64,000 nt of DNA from Verrucomicrobiia bacterium (GTDB lineage Bacteria > Verrucomicrobiota > Verrucomicrobiia > Limisphaerales > UBA11358). The translations under genes were made by a program, and so were the position numbers. Positions 1 to 8,590 of this stretch are shown here, in pieces. Below the pieces are notes generated by a model. It did not search any database and was not told the origin of the DNA. It saw nothing but the letters and a program-made list of their open reading frames with translations. Each line of letters begins with the position of its first letter. Within the stretch, counting starts at the first letter, position 1. Location of the stretch: positions 51,522-115,521 of the forward strand of contig JARLJW010000023.1 of the NCBI GenBank assembly GCA_031290985.1. The letters run 5' to 3'.

Positions 1-452
1 CAGCCGTAAAAAAACACGGTCCGCGCCCCGGCGAGCTGCGATAGGAGCCGCGGATCATCGAGCCGGGTGACGTCCTGCCCGGGAAATTCGCGCACGGTGA
101 CGACCCGTTTGCCGAACAGGGAAAAGCGTTCGTTCAGGCGGCTGGCATTGCGGATCAGTTGGTAGGGCAGCCGCAACCGGCGCAGCAGCCGGCCCAGCGG
201 CGGAATCACGTCCCAAAAGCTGCGTTTTTTCGCGGGTGGAAACTGACAGTAAAAATCCCGGCGCGTGGCCGTAAAAAGATCCGCGTAACTGTGGAAGGTG
301 AAATTAACCAGCCGGCAGCCATGCTCCTCGGCAAAGGCCATCAGGTTGGCGAACAAGACCATCCGGTTGGCCAGCCGGCCGCACCGCAGGGCGATGTAGA
401 TGTTTTTTTTGGCCAGCACCGCCGGACCGGTGGCATTATGTTTTGGTTCCAT
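1..452 (-). CDS. Glycosyltransferase-like protein (3' end cut by window edge)
   Basis: An open frame starts with ATG at 452-450 and runs without a stop to base 1, so about 150 N-terminal residues are seen. Near residue 24 it has CGRLANRM followed by a helix-like stretch (LFANLMAFAEEHGC). This resembles the G-x-L-x-N-x-hydrophobic start of GT11-like fucosyltransferases and related GT-B enzymes, but the catalytic part lies outside the window. It is the last gene of a minus-strand run of sugar-transfer genes and begins 63 bp after its upstream neighbour ends. Surface polysaccharide or LPS decoration is the likely role, by context; the family call is tentative. Confidence 0.6.
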   Translation of the reverse strand, partial: MEPKHNATGPAVLAKKNIYIALRCGRLANRMVLFANLMAFAEEHGCRLVNFTFHSYADLFTATRRDFYCQFPPAKKRSFWDVIPPLGRLLRRLRLPYQLIRNASRLNERFSLFGKRVVTVREFPGQDVTRLDDPRLLSQLAGARTVFFYG

Positions 453-515
453 TTAGTGCGCTGATAGTTGCGTCCGCCGGCGGATTCGCCAAACGATTTT
501 TCAACCAAAGGCTGG

Positions 516-1418
516 TCACGTCAAAAGCTGGATGAGCTGTTGCGCCAGTTGGGGATGGCGATCGTATTGGTGCAGCGTGTTATAGACCGAGCCCGCCGGG
601 TTGACGAGCCGCCCGGCGGCATTGAACCGCAAGCGCGCGGGATCCACGCCGCCCAGCGTCAGCACCGGCCCGGCGTCATTGTCAAAACGGTGGACGTTGG
701 GCGGCGGTTGCAGGTGCAAAATGTAATTGAACGTGGCCTGGTCAATCGTCCAGCGGGTCTTGCGGGCCTGGAAAAGCCGGAGTGCCCGGGCGCAATAATC
801 ACGGATGGCGGCGGGCGTGCCAAAAATCGTCCCGGCGCAGAAAATGGGTTTATCACGCAATTTATCCAGTACCGCCTGGCCGTAACCGTGGCGAATCCAG
901 ACGGAAGCATGACTGGAATTGCCAATGGTCAGGCTGGGGTCTTCACTGAAAACAGCCAAGCCGTCGGGCAGGGCAAAACTAAAAGGATTCATCTGAAAAA
1001 GGACGTCGCGGATGTCGGTGAGCATGACGTGGTCGTAATCCGCCCCACATTCAGCGAGGTACGCGAGATAATAAGCATGGCGCGCACAATGCGGATGCAT
1101 GTAGGCCAAACCAAGCTGGGTCTCCAGCTTCTGGAACCGTTCGCGGGTCAGAAAGGGCCGGGCCAATCCGGAGAGCCGCGCCCATTTGGGTTTAAGATAG
1201 GCAGGCTGGAAGGGTACGACATTGATCCGCCGCGCCCGTAAAAAATCCCGCAGGTCCGCCGCCAGCCCGTTGACGAAGAGGCACAGGTCGCCTTGATAGC
1301 CGGATTTTTCGAGCGATAAAAAGAACGGCCGGGCCTTTTCAAGGCTGAGGTCCGCCAGCAGGCCGAGGATCAATTGTTTGGGAGCGTGAGCCATGAGGTG
1401 AACGGCAGTTTTATTCAT
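516..1418 (-). CDS. Putative glycosyltransferase, GT-A-like
   Basis: A 300-residue soluble protein. The central stretch MLTDIRDVLFQ holds a D-x-x-D acidic motif at the end of a hydrophobic strand, as in nucleotide-sugar-dependent GT-A enzymes that need a divalent metal. A later segment (IFCAGTIFGTP) resembles the acceptor-side loop of families that make surface glycans. There is no signal peptide or membrane segment, so it probably acts on the cytoplasmic face of the inner membrane. The ATG overlaps the end of the upstream GT2 gene by 8 bp, which shows cotranscription. The sugar and acceptor cannot be told from sequence. Confidence 0.65.
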   Translation of the reverse strand: MNKTAVHLMAHAPKQLILGLLADLSLEKARPFFLSLEKSGYQGDLCLFVNGLAADLRDFLRARRINVVPFQPAYLKPKWARLSGLARPFLTRERFQKLETQLGLAYMHPHCARHAYYLAYLAECGADYDHVMLTDIRDVLFQMNPFSFALPDGLAVFSEDPSLTIGNSSHASVWIRHGYGQAVLDKLRDKPIFCAGTIFGTPAAIRDYCARALRLFQARKTRWTIDQATFNYILHLQPPPNVHRFDNDAGPVLTLGGVDPARLRFNAAGRLVNPAGSVYNTLHQYDRHPQLAQQLIQLLT

Positions 1419-2394
1419 TCAACCACAGGTAGATCGACATCAGCCGTTTGTTGAGGCTGCGGAGCAGCTTTTTGCCCAGGAGCCGTTGAATCAACCGGGG
1501 TTTTACCGGACGGTCGATCAGGGGCGGCAAGCCGGTGCCCTGACCGTAGGCCAGCGCCAGTTCGCGGCGGGAAAATCCAAACAAGTCCGGCGTGTCGCCG
1601 TAGGCCTGCGCGAGGCCAAAAAATTTCCGGGACTGATACGCCGAGGCGAGGCGTTGCCAGACCACGGCCCGGTGGCTCAGGGACCCTGAATGCACACGGT
1701 AATCGGTTAAAACCTGCGGGATGAATATCCCCGAATATCCGGCTTGCGCCAGCTTGAGCCAAAGATCGTAGTCTTCCCAGCCCTGGTTCAACAGGATCCC
1801 GTATTCGATGGAATAACCGCCCACGCGCAGGACGGGCTCCTTGCGGATCATGGCCATGTTGTCAATGTAGCAACCTGAAACCAGCCGCCGCACGTCCCAT
1901 TCAGCGTGGGACATTTGGCCGACACTCTGGCGGGTGACGCTGTCGAAACGGTTGATGATGCCGTAAGCCAGCGCATGGTCGGACGTCGCCAGCGCGTGGT
2001 AATGTGCCAGCAAACACTCCGGGCGGATTTCATTATCGGCGTCGAGGAAGAACACCAGCGGGGCGCGCGCGATCAGCAGGCCGAGGTTGCGTGAATCGGC
2101 CACGCCGGTGTTCGCCTTTTTTTTAACCAGGCAAATGGACAGCGGACTCGCCGCCAGATAGTCCGCCACCACCTTGACGGAGGAATCCGTCGAGGCATCA
2201 TCCACCACGATCACCTCAAAACCTCCGGGCAGGCCTTCGGTTTTGGAGGCCGCGACGCTGTCGAGACAGCCCTTGATGTAGGCGGAGTAATTGTAAAGCG
2301 TGATGAGCACGCTGACCGCCGGGGCCGGGCAGTTCCGGCCCGCCTCGTTTCGTATTAATTCCCAGGCCTCATCGGTCAGCAACGAATGTTTCAT
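1411..2394 (-). CDS. Glycosyltransferase family 2
   Basis: A 327-residue GT2 enzyme. It has the N-terminal VSVLITLYNYS strand, the nucleotide-binding VIVVDDASTDSS motif, the metal-binding FFLDADNEI (DxD) and a WEDYDLWLKL motif near the acceptor site, all in the usual order. GT2 proteins move a sugar from a nucleotide donor to a lipid or glycan acceptor. The frame extends upstream to 2469, but the ATG at 2394 is preferred because it forms an ATGA overlap with the stop of the preceding gene. It is part of the surface-glycan run 1-3.2 kb. The substrate is unknown. Confidence 0.88.
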   Translation of the reverse strand: MKHSLLTDEAWELIRNEAGRNCPAPAVSVLITLYNYSAYIKGCLDSVAASKTEGLPGGFEVIVVDDASTDSSVKVVADYLAASPLSICLVKKKANTGVADSRNLGLLIARAPLVFFLDADNEIRPECLLAHYHALATSDHALAYGIINRFDSVTRQSVGQMSHAEWDVRRLVSGCYIDNMAMIRKEPVLRVGGYSIEYGILLNQGWEDYDLWLKLAQAGYSGIFIPQVLTDYRVHSGSLSHRAVVWQRLASAYQSRKFFGLAQAYGDTPDLFGFSRRELALAYGQGTGLPPLIDRPVKPRLIQRLLGKKLLRSLNKRLMSIYLWLNE

Positions 2395-3197
2395 TTGTGC
2401 AGCCACCTCCAGAATTTCAATCCTTGCACCCGGAGGTAGGAATAGGGAACGGGCTGTTCCAAGGCCCAAGGTTCCCGGCGCTGCCGGGCGGCGGTCCGGG
2501 AAATCTGGTGCTGCATGTATTTTTTGGCGCTGCTCCGGTAGTAATGGGCGATCACATCGTCCGTTTCCGTGATTTTTCTGCCAGATATGCGTATGGCTTC
2601 TGAGATCGCCAACTGTTCACAGATGTGACTTTTCCCCGCCCGCTGGAGTTGGGCGTCACAAATCACCAGGGCGTTCTTCACGATTGCAACATCCGCCGGA
2701 CGGAGGCCGATCACACCGCTGTTGAACATGCAAGATTCCGGCCCATATTTATAATCCAAACCGTCCGGCAGCCGGAGCTGCAAGCCTTTGTAGGGTGACT
2801 TTTCGAGCGCCAGCGAATCCAGCCGGTGTATCAACACACAACCATCCTGCCACCGGGCTTTCAACGCATCCGGGGATTTTTTAAAGAAAGTATCGGAGTC
2901 CACAAACACGGTATTGCCCGGATACGTTTCCAGGCTTTGGAGGAGGCAACCAAGTTTCACCCGGAGATTGTATCCGTACACCCCTTGCATTTCACCGATC
3001 TGGCCGGCAATCGACACGCCCGTGACCGGCCAGGAACGGATCTTCTCCGGATGATCCGTGAAAACAATGATCCGGGAGTTTTGCGGATTTAGCCGCCGGC
3101 GCAGCGTGCTGATGCTGTAGGCCGCTTCGATATAAAATCTTTCAACGTCACCGAATAAAACATAAATGAAATTTGTAATCTCGTCTGGCATGGGCAT
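2391..3197 (-). CDS. Nucleotide-diphospho-sugar transferase-like protein
   Basis: About 268 residues. The start FIYVLFGDVERFYIEAAYSI and the motif TVFVDSDTFFKK (DSD = DxD) resemble GT-A-type glycosyltransferases of the nucleotide-diphospho-sugar transferase group. A later NSGVIGLRP segment is usual in these families. The longer frame reaches 3287, but it would run into the zinc-ribbon gene that ends at 3212; ATG codons at 3197 and 3191 fit better. It shares ATGA with the following GT2 gene, so the two are translated together. The likely role is surface glycan assembly; donor and acceptor are unknown. Confidence 0.7.
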   Translation of the reverse strand: MPMPDEITNFIYVLFGDVERFYIEAAYSISTLRRRLNPQNSRIIVFTDHPEKIRSWPVTGVSIAGQIGEMQGVYGYNLRVKLGCLLQSLETYPGNTVFVDSDTFFKKSPDALKARWQDGCVLIHRLDSLALEKSPYKGLQLRLPDGLDYKYGPESCMFNSGVIGLRPADVAIVKNALVICDAQLQRAGKSHICEQLAISEAIRISGRKITETDDVIAHYYRSSAKKYMQHQISRTAARQRREPWALEQPVPYSYLRVQGLKFWRWLHK

Positions 3198-3211
3198 GGG
3201 CGGTGCGCCAT

Positions 3212-3508
3212 TCAATCGCCGAACAATTTTTTCAAATGCGCGCGCGCCGCGTCTTCGCGGGCGTTCTTGACCTCCTTCGACACCCATTTCCGGCGGACAA
3301 ATTCAAAATACTCGCAGAAATTCCCCACGGCCTTCTCCAGCACCAGGTCGGCGCGGCGTTCGCGGCATTGCTCGGCCACGTGCGGATCATAGCTCTGGCA
3401 GTTCAGGCACACACGCAGATCCGCCCGGCATTTCATGCAAACCTCGCCGCGTCCGGGGTTGCCGGCAATGGTCCACGGCTCGCCGCAGTTGTGACAATGA
3501 CGTGTCAT
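3212..3508 (-). CDS. Small zinc-ribbon protein
   Basis: A 98-residue protein. It starts MTRHCHNCGEPW and has a second pair of Cys motifs, CMKC and CLNC, in the first 45 residues. Together these make one or two zinc ribbons. The rest is charged and helical (FEFVRRKWVSKEVKNARED). The frame is open up to 3715, but the zinc-ribbon start at 3508 is the sensible one. It lies directly upstream of the glycosyltransferase run and may be its first gene. Similar small zinc proteins are common in this phylum; the function is not known. Confidence 0.7.
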   Translation of the reverse strand: MTRHCHNCGEPWTIAGNPGRGEVCMKCRADLRVCLNCQSYDPHVAEQCRERRADLVLEKAVGNFCEYFEFVRRKWVSKEVKNAREDAARAHLKKLFGD

Positions 3509-3593
3509 CGGCCAATGATAACGGGGAACGGCCAAAGACAAACAGCGAAATTTCCGCCGGCAACGCACCCACTGGCCAGCCGGTGGCGGCGCG

Positions 3594-3797
3594 TCATTCC
3601 TCGAAGCACGAACGCCCGGCCTGGCACGCCTGTTTGTGGACGCGCTGATCATCCACGCCAACGACCGTCTGGGTGCGGTTGCACCAGAAATGGCAGGGCG
3701 TGACGTTTTCCCCATGCTTGTCGGCGAAGGCTTCCTCGGCCGTCGAGCCGGTGAACATTTTTTTGGTGCGGAGATGTCTGCAGAATGGATGGCTCAT
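3594..3797 (-). CDS. Small Cys-rich protein at end of molybdenum hydroxylase operon
   Basis: A 67-residue protein with cysteines at 6, 35, 39, 58 and 64, including PCHFWC. Its ATG overlaps the stop of the FAD-subunit gene (ATGA at 3794-3797), so it is very probably translated as the last gene of the molybdenum hydroxylase operon. The Cys/His content suggests metal or Fe-S binding, but no named family was recognised. It might be a maturation or electron-transfer accessory; that is a guess from position only. Confidence 0.6.
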   Translation of the reverse strand: MSHPFCRHLRTKKMFTGSTAEEAFADKHGENVTPCHFWCNRTQTVVGVDDQRVHKQACQAGRSCFEE

Positions 3798-4762
3798 GCG
3801 TCTCCTTTCAATTTCAACAGCGTCCGCCGGATGATGGCGTGCGCCATGGGCACCTTGTAGGCGTTATGTTCCAGCGGTTTGGCGTCCTTCAAGATCAGGT
3901 CCGCCGCCTGCGTGGCGGTGGCATCATCCAACACCTTGCCGTCCAGAAAACTGTTTGCCGCCTCGACCTGGTGCGGCACCGGCGAGATGCTGCCGAGGGC
4001 GACGCGCGGGGATTTTAATTTTCCGTCCACGACCGCCGCCGCCGCCGCGCAACTGACCAGCGCCCAGTCGAACGCATGCTTGTCGCTCACCTGCAGGTAC
4101 GCGCTGCGGGTGCGCGTCGTGGGGATCTCCACGCGCAAAATCAGGTCGCCTTTGTCCAGCGAGTTGTGCGCCAGCGGATTTTCCCATGCGCCATGGTAAA
4201 GTTCCGCCATGCTCATCCGCGTTTCCTGGCCATCGCGCAGCACGATGGCCGTCGCGTCGAGCGCCGCAAACGTCGTCGCTAGGCTGGACACCACCGGGCT
4301 GATGCACGAGTTGCCGGTAAACAGGCTGTGATAGCGGTTCTCGCCGTCGCGCGCGTAACACAGGTCGCCATGCTTCTTCAGGCACTGGGTGTCCCGGTGG
4401 CGGAAATACCAGCAGCGCGAATGTTGCGCCAGGTTCCCGCCGACCGTGGCGACGTTGCGGATCTGTTGCGAGGCGATCTCCGCCGCCGCGTCATGCAAGC
4501 CGGGGAAAACTTTTTTGATCTCCGCATGGTCCTCGATCTCGGCGACGGTGACCAGGGAACCGATCGTCCAAAATGTTTTGCCGTGCTCGACCTTGTTCAG
4601 GCCGGGGAGCGACTTGATGTTCACCAGCAGGTCGGCACCCACCAGATATTCCTTCAAGAGGCCGAAGAGGTCGTTGCCGCCGGCGAGGTACAGGCCGTTG
4701 CCGGCAACCAGTTCGCGGGCGCTGTCGGTCGAGTGCGCGGTGGCGTATTGAAAAGCTTTCAT
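3794..4762 (-). CDS. Molybdenum hydroxylase FAD-binding subunit, PaoB/YagS-like
   Basis: A 322-residue FAD subunit of the xanthine dehydrogenase/aldehyde oxidoreductase family. It contains the flavin-binding AGGNDL and the ATVGGNLAQHSRCWYF stretch. C117, C127, C135 and C153 match the extra [4Fe-4S] loop found in PaoB and in 4-hydroxybenzoyl-CoA reductase beta subunits, so electrons probably pass from the [2Fe-2S] subunit through this cluster to FAD. It overlaps the catalytic-subunit gene by ATGA and the small Cys-rich gene downstream. The substrate is likely an aldehyde or N-heterocycle; it is not determined by sequence. Confidence 0.9.
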   Translation of the reverse strand: MKAFQYATAHSTDSARELVAGNGLYLAGGNDLFGLLKEYLVGADLLVNIKSLPGLNKVEHGKTFWTIGSLVTVAEIEDHAEIKKVFPGLHDAAAEIASQQIRNVATVGGNLAQHSRCWYFRHRDTQCLKKHGDLCYARDGENRYHSLFTGNSCISPVVSSLATTFAALDATAIVLRDGQETRMSMAELYHGAWENPLAHNSLDKGDLILRVEIPTTRTRSAYLQVSDKHAFDWALVSCAAAAAVVDGKLKSPRVALGSISPVPHQVEAANSFLDGKVLDDATATQAADLILKDAKPLEHNAYKVPMAHAIIRRTLLKLKGDA

Positions 4763-6852
4763 GCGTGGACAGGGGGCGGAACTTTGCCAAGGGCGGCGAG
4801 GATCTTGGCGGGGGTTATCGGCAGGCTGGACACCCGGACGCCGATGGCGTTAAAGACGGCATTCGCGATGGCACCCGCCGTGGCCACCGTCGCCGGTTCG
4901 CCGATGCCGATCACGCCGCGTTCGGGCATGTTGATCAGGACGATCTCGATGTCCGGCACGTCGGCGATGCCCGGCAACTTGTAAGTTTCAAAATTGGGGT
5001 TCAGCACCACGCCCGACAGGTCATCCATCACGCGCTCCTCATACAGCGCATAGCCCATGCCCGAAATGATGCCGCCGTTGATCTGGCTCTCCAGCGTGAT
5101 CTGGTTGATGATGAGGCCGCAGTCATGGACGCCGAGGATTTTTTTCACCGTGACCAGGCCGGTTTCCGTGTCCACTTCCACCTCGGCAAACTGCACGCCG
5201 CAGGCATGATCCGTGGAAAGCCCCGGCTGCCATTTGCCGTGGACCACCAGCGGGCTCACGCCCAGCTTTTTACAGGCGGCAAACCAGTTTTCCCCGCGCA
5301 CATCCGCCATGCCCGACTGCGTCTGCAACTGCTCCAGCGCCTTTGTGCAAATGTCAAAAACGGTGGGGGAAACCGACGGGCAGGTGGTGCTGCCGCCGCT
5401 GCCGGGACCGTAAGGAAAGTTTGTGTCGCCGACCCGCACCGTGATCTGCTCCGGCTTGAGGCCCAGCATTTCCGCCGCAACCACCGCGATGACCGTCTTC
5501 GTGCCGGTGCCCAGGTCCTGCACGCCCAGGCGAAATTCAATGCTGCCATCCGGATTGATCGTTGCATCGCCCTGCGTATTGCGGTCGCCCCGGCTGCCGC
5601 CCCAGGCCGCGCCGGCGCAGCCGATGCCGGTCTTCACCACGCCGGGCGAACTGCCGGGCTTTTGATATTTTTGTTTCCAGCCAAATTTTTCCGCGCCCAG
5701 CTTGTATTCGCGCTGGCGGATCTCGCTGGGGTCGTTTTTCAGGCGCAGCTCCAGCGGATCCATGGCCAGCTTCGCGGCCAGATCGTCCATGGCGCTTTCC
5801 ATGCCGTAAGAAGCGGGCGGATGTCCGGGGGCGCGGAAGGCGCGCGCCGAGCCGGCGTTGATCGCCACCGCCGACTGTTTCACGCGGGTGTTCGGCACCT
5901 TGTAAATGTAAGGCATGGGGATGTCCGCGCCGCCACCGCCGCCGCCGGCATCCGCGCCGCCGCCGATGCCCGCCGTGCCGTAATTTTCCGCGTCAAACGC
6001 CTGCAACAGGCCGTCCGCGCTCGCGCCAATCTTAATTTTCTGAAAACTCGAAGGCCGGTTGCCCACCGCCAGCGCCTCATCAAAGCGCGTGAGCATCAGG
6101 CGCACCGGCGCACCGGCCGCCTTGGAAAGTTTCGCCGCCAGCACCCCTTCCACGCCGGGACCAAATTTCGCGCCAAAACCGCCGCCCATGAAATCGGTGA
6201 TCACCCGGACCTTGCTGTGATCCAGTTGCAGCGCGCCGGCCAGGCCGTCGCGCACGCTGGTGATGCCCTGGGTCGAAGCCCACGCCGTCACGCCTTCATC
6301 CGTCCAGGAAACCGTGTTGCCATGCGTCTCCATGGGATTATGGACCTGCACCGCCGTCGTATAAAACCCTTCGATGACCGCCGCACAGCCGGGGAACGCC
6401 GTGTCCACGTTGCCGTTTTCATGGACATGCGGCGTGGGTGCGTTCGGTGCATTGTCCCAGACCCGGGGAGAATCGGCCTTCAGCGCCTCGGTTTCGTTCA
6501 CCACGAATTCATGGCGCACTTCGGCCTTCACCTCGATGGCGCGCAACGCGTCCAGACACGCCTGCTTGGACGTGCCCGCCACGGCGGCGATTTCCTCGCC
6601 ATAATAACGGACGTTAAATTCGGCTTCGCGCGCCACCACGACGGCCTTGATGCCGGGGATTGCCCGCGCCTTGTCCAGATTGACCGCGGTGACCTTGGCG
6701 GACGGCCATTTCGAACGGAGAATCATCCCGTACAGCCAGCCTTTTTCCTGGATGTCCGAGGAATAACGCGCGCTGCCGGTCAGCTTGGCCGGGGCATCGA
6801 CGCGCGCCGTTGAGTGGCTGATGTATTTGGGTTCTGCGGGCCAGCTAGACAT
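4759..6852 (-). CDS. Molybdenum hydroxylase catalytic (molybdopterin) subunit, PaoC-like
   Basis: A 697-residue large subunit. It has the N-terminal aldehyde-oxidase a/b hammerhead (KLTGSARYSSDIQ, LRSKWPSAKV), the GGGFGAKFGPGVEG loop, the RAFRAPGHPPASYG region and the C-terminal GIGEPATVATAGAIANA segment, whose Glu is the expected catalytic base for hydroxylation at the Mo centre. Its length is like the shorter PaoC class. A Gly-rich insert (about residues 300-310) precedes PMPYIYKVPN. It overlaps the [2Fe-2S] gene by 8 bp and the FAD gene by 4 bp, so the three form one complex. MocA-like cytidylation of the cofactor fits the gene just upstream. Confidence 0.92.
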   Translation of the reverse strand: MSSWPAEPKYISHSTARVDAPAKLTGSARYSSDIQEKGWLYGMILRSKWPSAKVTAVNLDKARAIPGIKAVVVAREAEFNVRYYGEEIAAVAGTSKQACLDALRAIEVKAEVRHEFVVNETEALKADSPRVWDNAPNAPTPHVHENGNVDTAFPGCAAVIEGFYTTAVQVHNPMETHGNTVSWTDEGVTAWASTQGITSVRDGLAGALQLDHSKVRVITDFMGGGFGAKFGPGVEGVLAAKLSKAAGAPVRLMLTRFDEALAVGNRPSSFQKIKIGASADGLLQAFDAENYGTAGIGGGADAGGGGGGADIPMPYIYKVPNTRVKQSAVAINAGSARAFRAPGHPPASYGMESAMDDLAAKLAMDPLELRLKNDPSEIRQREYKLGAEKFGWKQKYQKPGSSPGVVKTGIGCAGAAWGGSRGDRNTQGDATINPDGSIEFRLGVQDLGTGTKTVIAVVAAEMLGLKPEQITVRVGDTNFPYGPGSGGSTTCPSVSPTVFDICTKALEQLQTQSGMADVRGENWFAACKKLGVSPLVVHGKWQPGLSTDHACGVQFAEVEVDTETGLVTVKKILGVHDCGLIINQITLESQINGGIISGMGYALYEERVMDDLSGVVLNPNFETYKLPGIADVPDIEIVLINMPERGVIGIGEPATVATAGAIANAVFNAIGVRVSSLPITPAKILAALGKVPPPVHA

Positions 6853-7495
6853 AATTAACGACCTCCGTTTTGCTTGCCGTGGCGACCCCGGCCGCCGACA
6901 GCGCCGCTTGCAATATCCTCGGGTGGGTGCCGCAGCGGCAGATGTTCCCGGCGCAGGCGTGCTTCACGTCATCCGCCGTCGGCTTCGGATTTTTCCGCAG
7001 CAACGCCGTGACGCTCATCAAGAAACCGGGCGTGCAATAGCCGCACATCAGCGCGTCCTTTTGCAAAAACGCCTGCTGCACCTTGGTAAGATTACCTTTC
7101 TTGGCCAGGCCCTCGACGGTGGTGATCTCGTAGCCTTGGGCCTCGATGGCCAGCTTCTGGCAGGCATAAACCGGGGTGTCGCCCAGCAGGACGGTGCAGG
7201 CGCCGCAGGTTGCGCGGTCGCAACCCTCCTTGGCCCCTGTGAGGCTGGAATAATTCCGCAGCGCATCCAGCAGCGTCACACGGGGTTCCAGCGTGAGCTT
7301 CAGCTTCTCGCCATTGACCTTGAGGGTGACGGGCACGGCGCCCGGGCCGATGACCGATTCGGCGTTGGCCTTTTCCAGCTCCGCCGCGACGGACCGCACC
7401 TGCGCCGTGGCCGCCGTGGCGGCGACCGTGCCGAGGCTTTTGAAGAACGTGCGCCGCGAGTGCGCCCCAAAATTTTCCGGCTCAGGATTGTTCAT
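6845..7495 (-). CDS. Molybdenum hydroxylase [2Fe-2S] subunit with Tat signal, PaoA-like
   Basis: A 216-residue iron-sulfur subunit. Residues 13-19 (SRRTFFK) followed by an Ala-rich stretch form a twin-arginine signal, so the assembled complex is probably exported folded to the periplasm by this subunit. C92, C97, C100 and C112 form the plant-ferredoxin-type cluster; C151, C154, C186 and C188 form the second [2Fe-2S] cluster of the alpha-helical domain. It is the first of three subunits, followed by the catalytic and FAD subunits. Order and Tat signal match the E. coli PaoABC aldehyde oxidoreductase layout. Confidence 0.92.
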   Translation of the reverse strand: MNNPEPENFGAHSRRTFFKSLGTVAATAATAQVRSVAAELEKANAESVIGPGAVPVTLKVNGEKLKLTLEPRVTLLDALRNYSSLTGAKEGCDRATCGACTVLLGDTPVYACQKLAIEAQGYEITTVEGLAKKGNLTKVQQAFLQKDALMCGYCTPGFLMSVTALLRKNPKPTADDVKHACAGNICRCGTHPRILQAALSAAGVATASKTEVVNYV

Positions 7496-7507
7496 GCGAC
7501 TTTCAAA

Positions 7508-8125
7508 TCAAATCTTGGCTAGCAGCCGTTTGTAATCTTCCGGGGTATCCAAGTCAAGCGTCAGACTGGGATCATTTATGACACATTGGACGTTCGGGCA
7601 CTCCGCAAGGTTCAAAAAATCTTTCAACGTGGCCGCCTGGGTACTTTTCAAAAGGTCGAAGGCTGGTCGCGGCAAGATTACCGGGTGCGCCTTGCGCCCG
7701 CCAGATGTGGGTTGGCAAATTGCGTTCCGATTTTGCATCGAAAATGCCAGCAGCGCCTGCAAGGTCCCGCCCGTCAAATGCGGCTGGTCGCCCAAAACGA
7801 TGGCCCAGTTCGAGATTTCCCCGCGCCAGCCACCCCAACCCGCCGCGCAAATGATGGAACTGAACATCCCGCGCTCCGGCTGCGGATTGATAATCTGGTC
7901 CGCCGCCGGAAAGCCCAGCCGGTCCAGTTCCGCGACCAAGGCCACATCTTCCGGCCGCCGCACCACGGCAATCTGGCCCGCGCCCAGCTCACGCCATTGC
8001 GCCAGCAACCGGCCAATGACCGTCGTACCAGCCCACGGCAGCAACAGCTTGGGCCGCCCCATGCGCGACGACGCCCCCGCGCCCAAGATGACGACGCCCA
8101 GATGTCGATGTCCGTTTGGCTGCAT
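7508..8125 (-). CDS. MocA-like molybdenum cofactor cytidylyltransferase
   Basis: A 205-residue nucleotidyltransferase. VVILGAGASSRMGRPKLLLPW is the pyrophosphorylase/MobA-MocA signature that binds CTP or GTP and the pterin phosphate. VLGDQPHLT gives the metal-binding Asp, and a TSGGRKAHPVIL motif is typical of MocA and its relatives. Enzymes of this group make molybdopterin cytosine dinucleotide, the cofactor form used by PaoABC-type hydroxylases. It is encoded 12 bp upstream of the [2Fe-2S] subunit and is probably the first gene of the operon. The frame is open to 8191; the ATG at 8125 places the start just before the conserved strand. Confidence 0.85.
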   Translation of the reverse strand: MQPNGHRHLGVVILGAGASSRMGRPKLLLPWAGTTVIGRLLAQWRELGAGQIAVVRRPEDVALVAELDRLGFPAADQIINPQPERGMFSSIICAAGWGGWRGEISNWAIVLGDQPHLTGGTLQALLAFSMQNRNAICQPTSGGRKAHPVILPRPAFDLLKSTQAATLKDFLNLAECPNVQCVINDPSLTLDLDTPEDYKRLLAKI

Positions 8126-8590
8126 GACTGAGCTTGTGACGTAAACCGGCAGGCCGGTCAAGACGGGAATGGAAATCACCCCTGCAAACACGCGCCTGCT
8201 TTCAATTGTGCGAGCACCGTGGTGAAAGGTTCCCCGCTGTTTTCAATGGCAGGGCGAAGGGGCCAAAGGATTGGCTTGCCCAACGTTCCTGCCCCAGCCC
8301 AAATAGTGGATCGGCTGAGATAAATTAGAGGAGAAAACAGCACCTACCGCATTGTTGCCGCGCAATGCGGTAGATGATTTTAAATCTTCCACCCGTTTTG
8401 TCCAGCCAAAGAGCGACGTCATTCGGAAGCATGCTTCGGAGCGCAGGCAGCCAGTGCAGCCACACATCACGCAAAACGTTCGATGAACAACATCATTCCC
8501 ACCACCGAAAACGGCGAAGAACCTGGTGAAAGCTTTCGGATCGTTTAAAACATGCAGGTTAACGAATGGCCCCAGGCCGCTTTGCGGCTT
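8126..8590. other. Gene-free spacer with one perfect hairpin
   Basis: No convincing gene lies here. Short frames on both strands have no recognisable domain. The region carries a perfect 11-bp inverted repeat around 8344-8373 (CTACCGCATTG / CAATGCGGTAG) of the kind seen in dispersed repeats. The 3' part is Cys/His-rich only in an unsupported minus-strand frame. Confidence 0.55.
8344..8373. repeat. REP-like hairpin
   Basis: A perfect 11-bp inverted repeat, CTACCGCATTG and CAATGCGGTAG, with an 8-nt loop. The CTACCGC/GCGGTAG arms share their core with the REP units that flank the transposase near 60 kb, but the rest of the unit differs, so membership of the same family is uncertain. Confidence 0.55.

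Noticed and set aside
4765..6813. A 682-codon open frame on the plus strand opposite the molybdenum hydroxylase large subunit
   Set aside because: It is an antisense shadow of a clearly coding gene in high-GC DNA; its translation is rich in Arg/His/Ala and has no domain.
8243..8470. A 75-codon minus-strand frame with several Cys residues
   Set aside because: It runs through a dispersed hairpin repeat and has no ribosome site or recognisable domain; treated as spacer.
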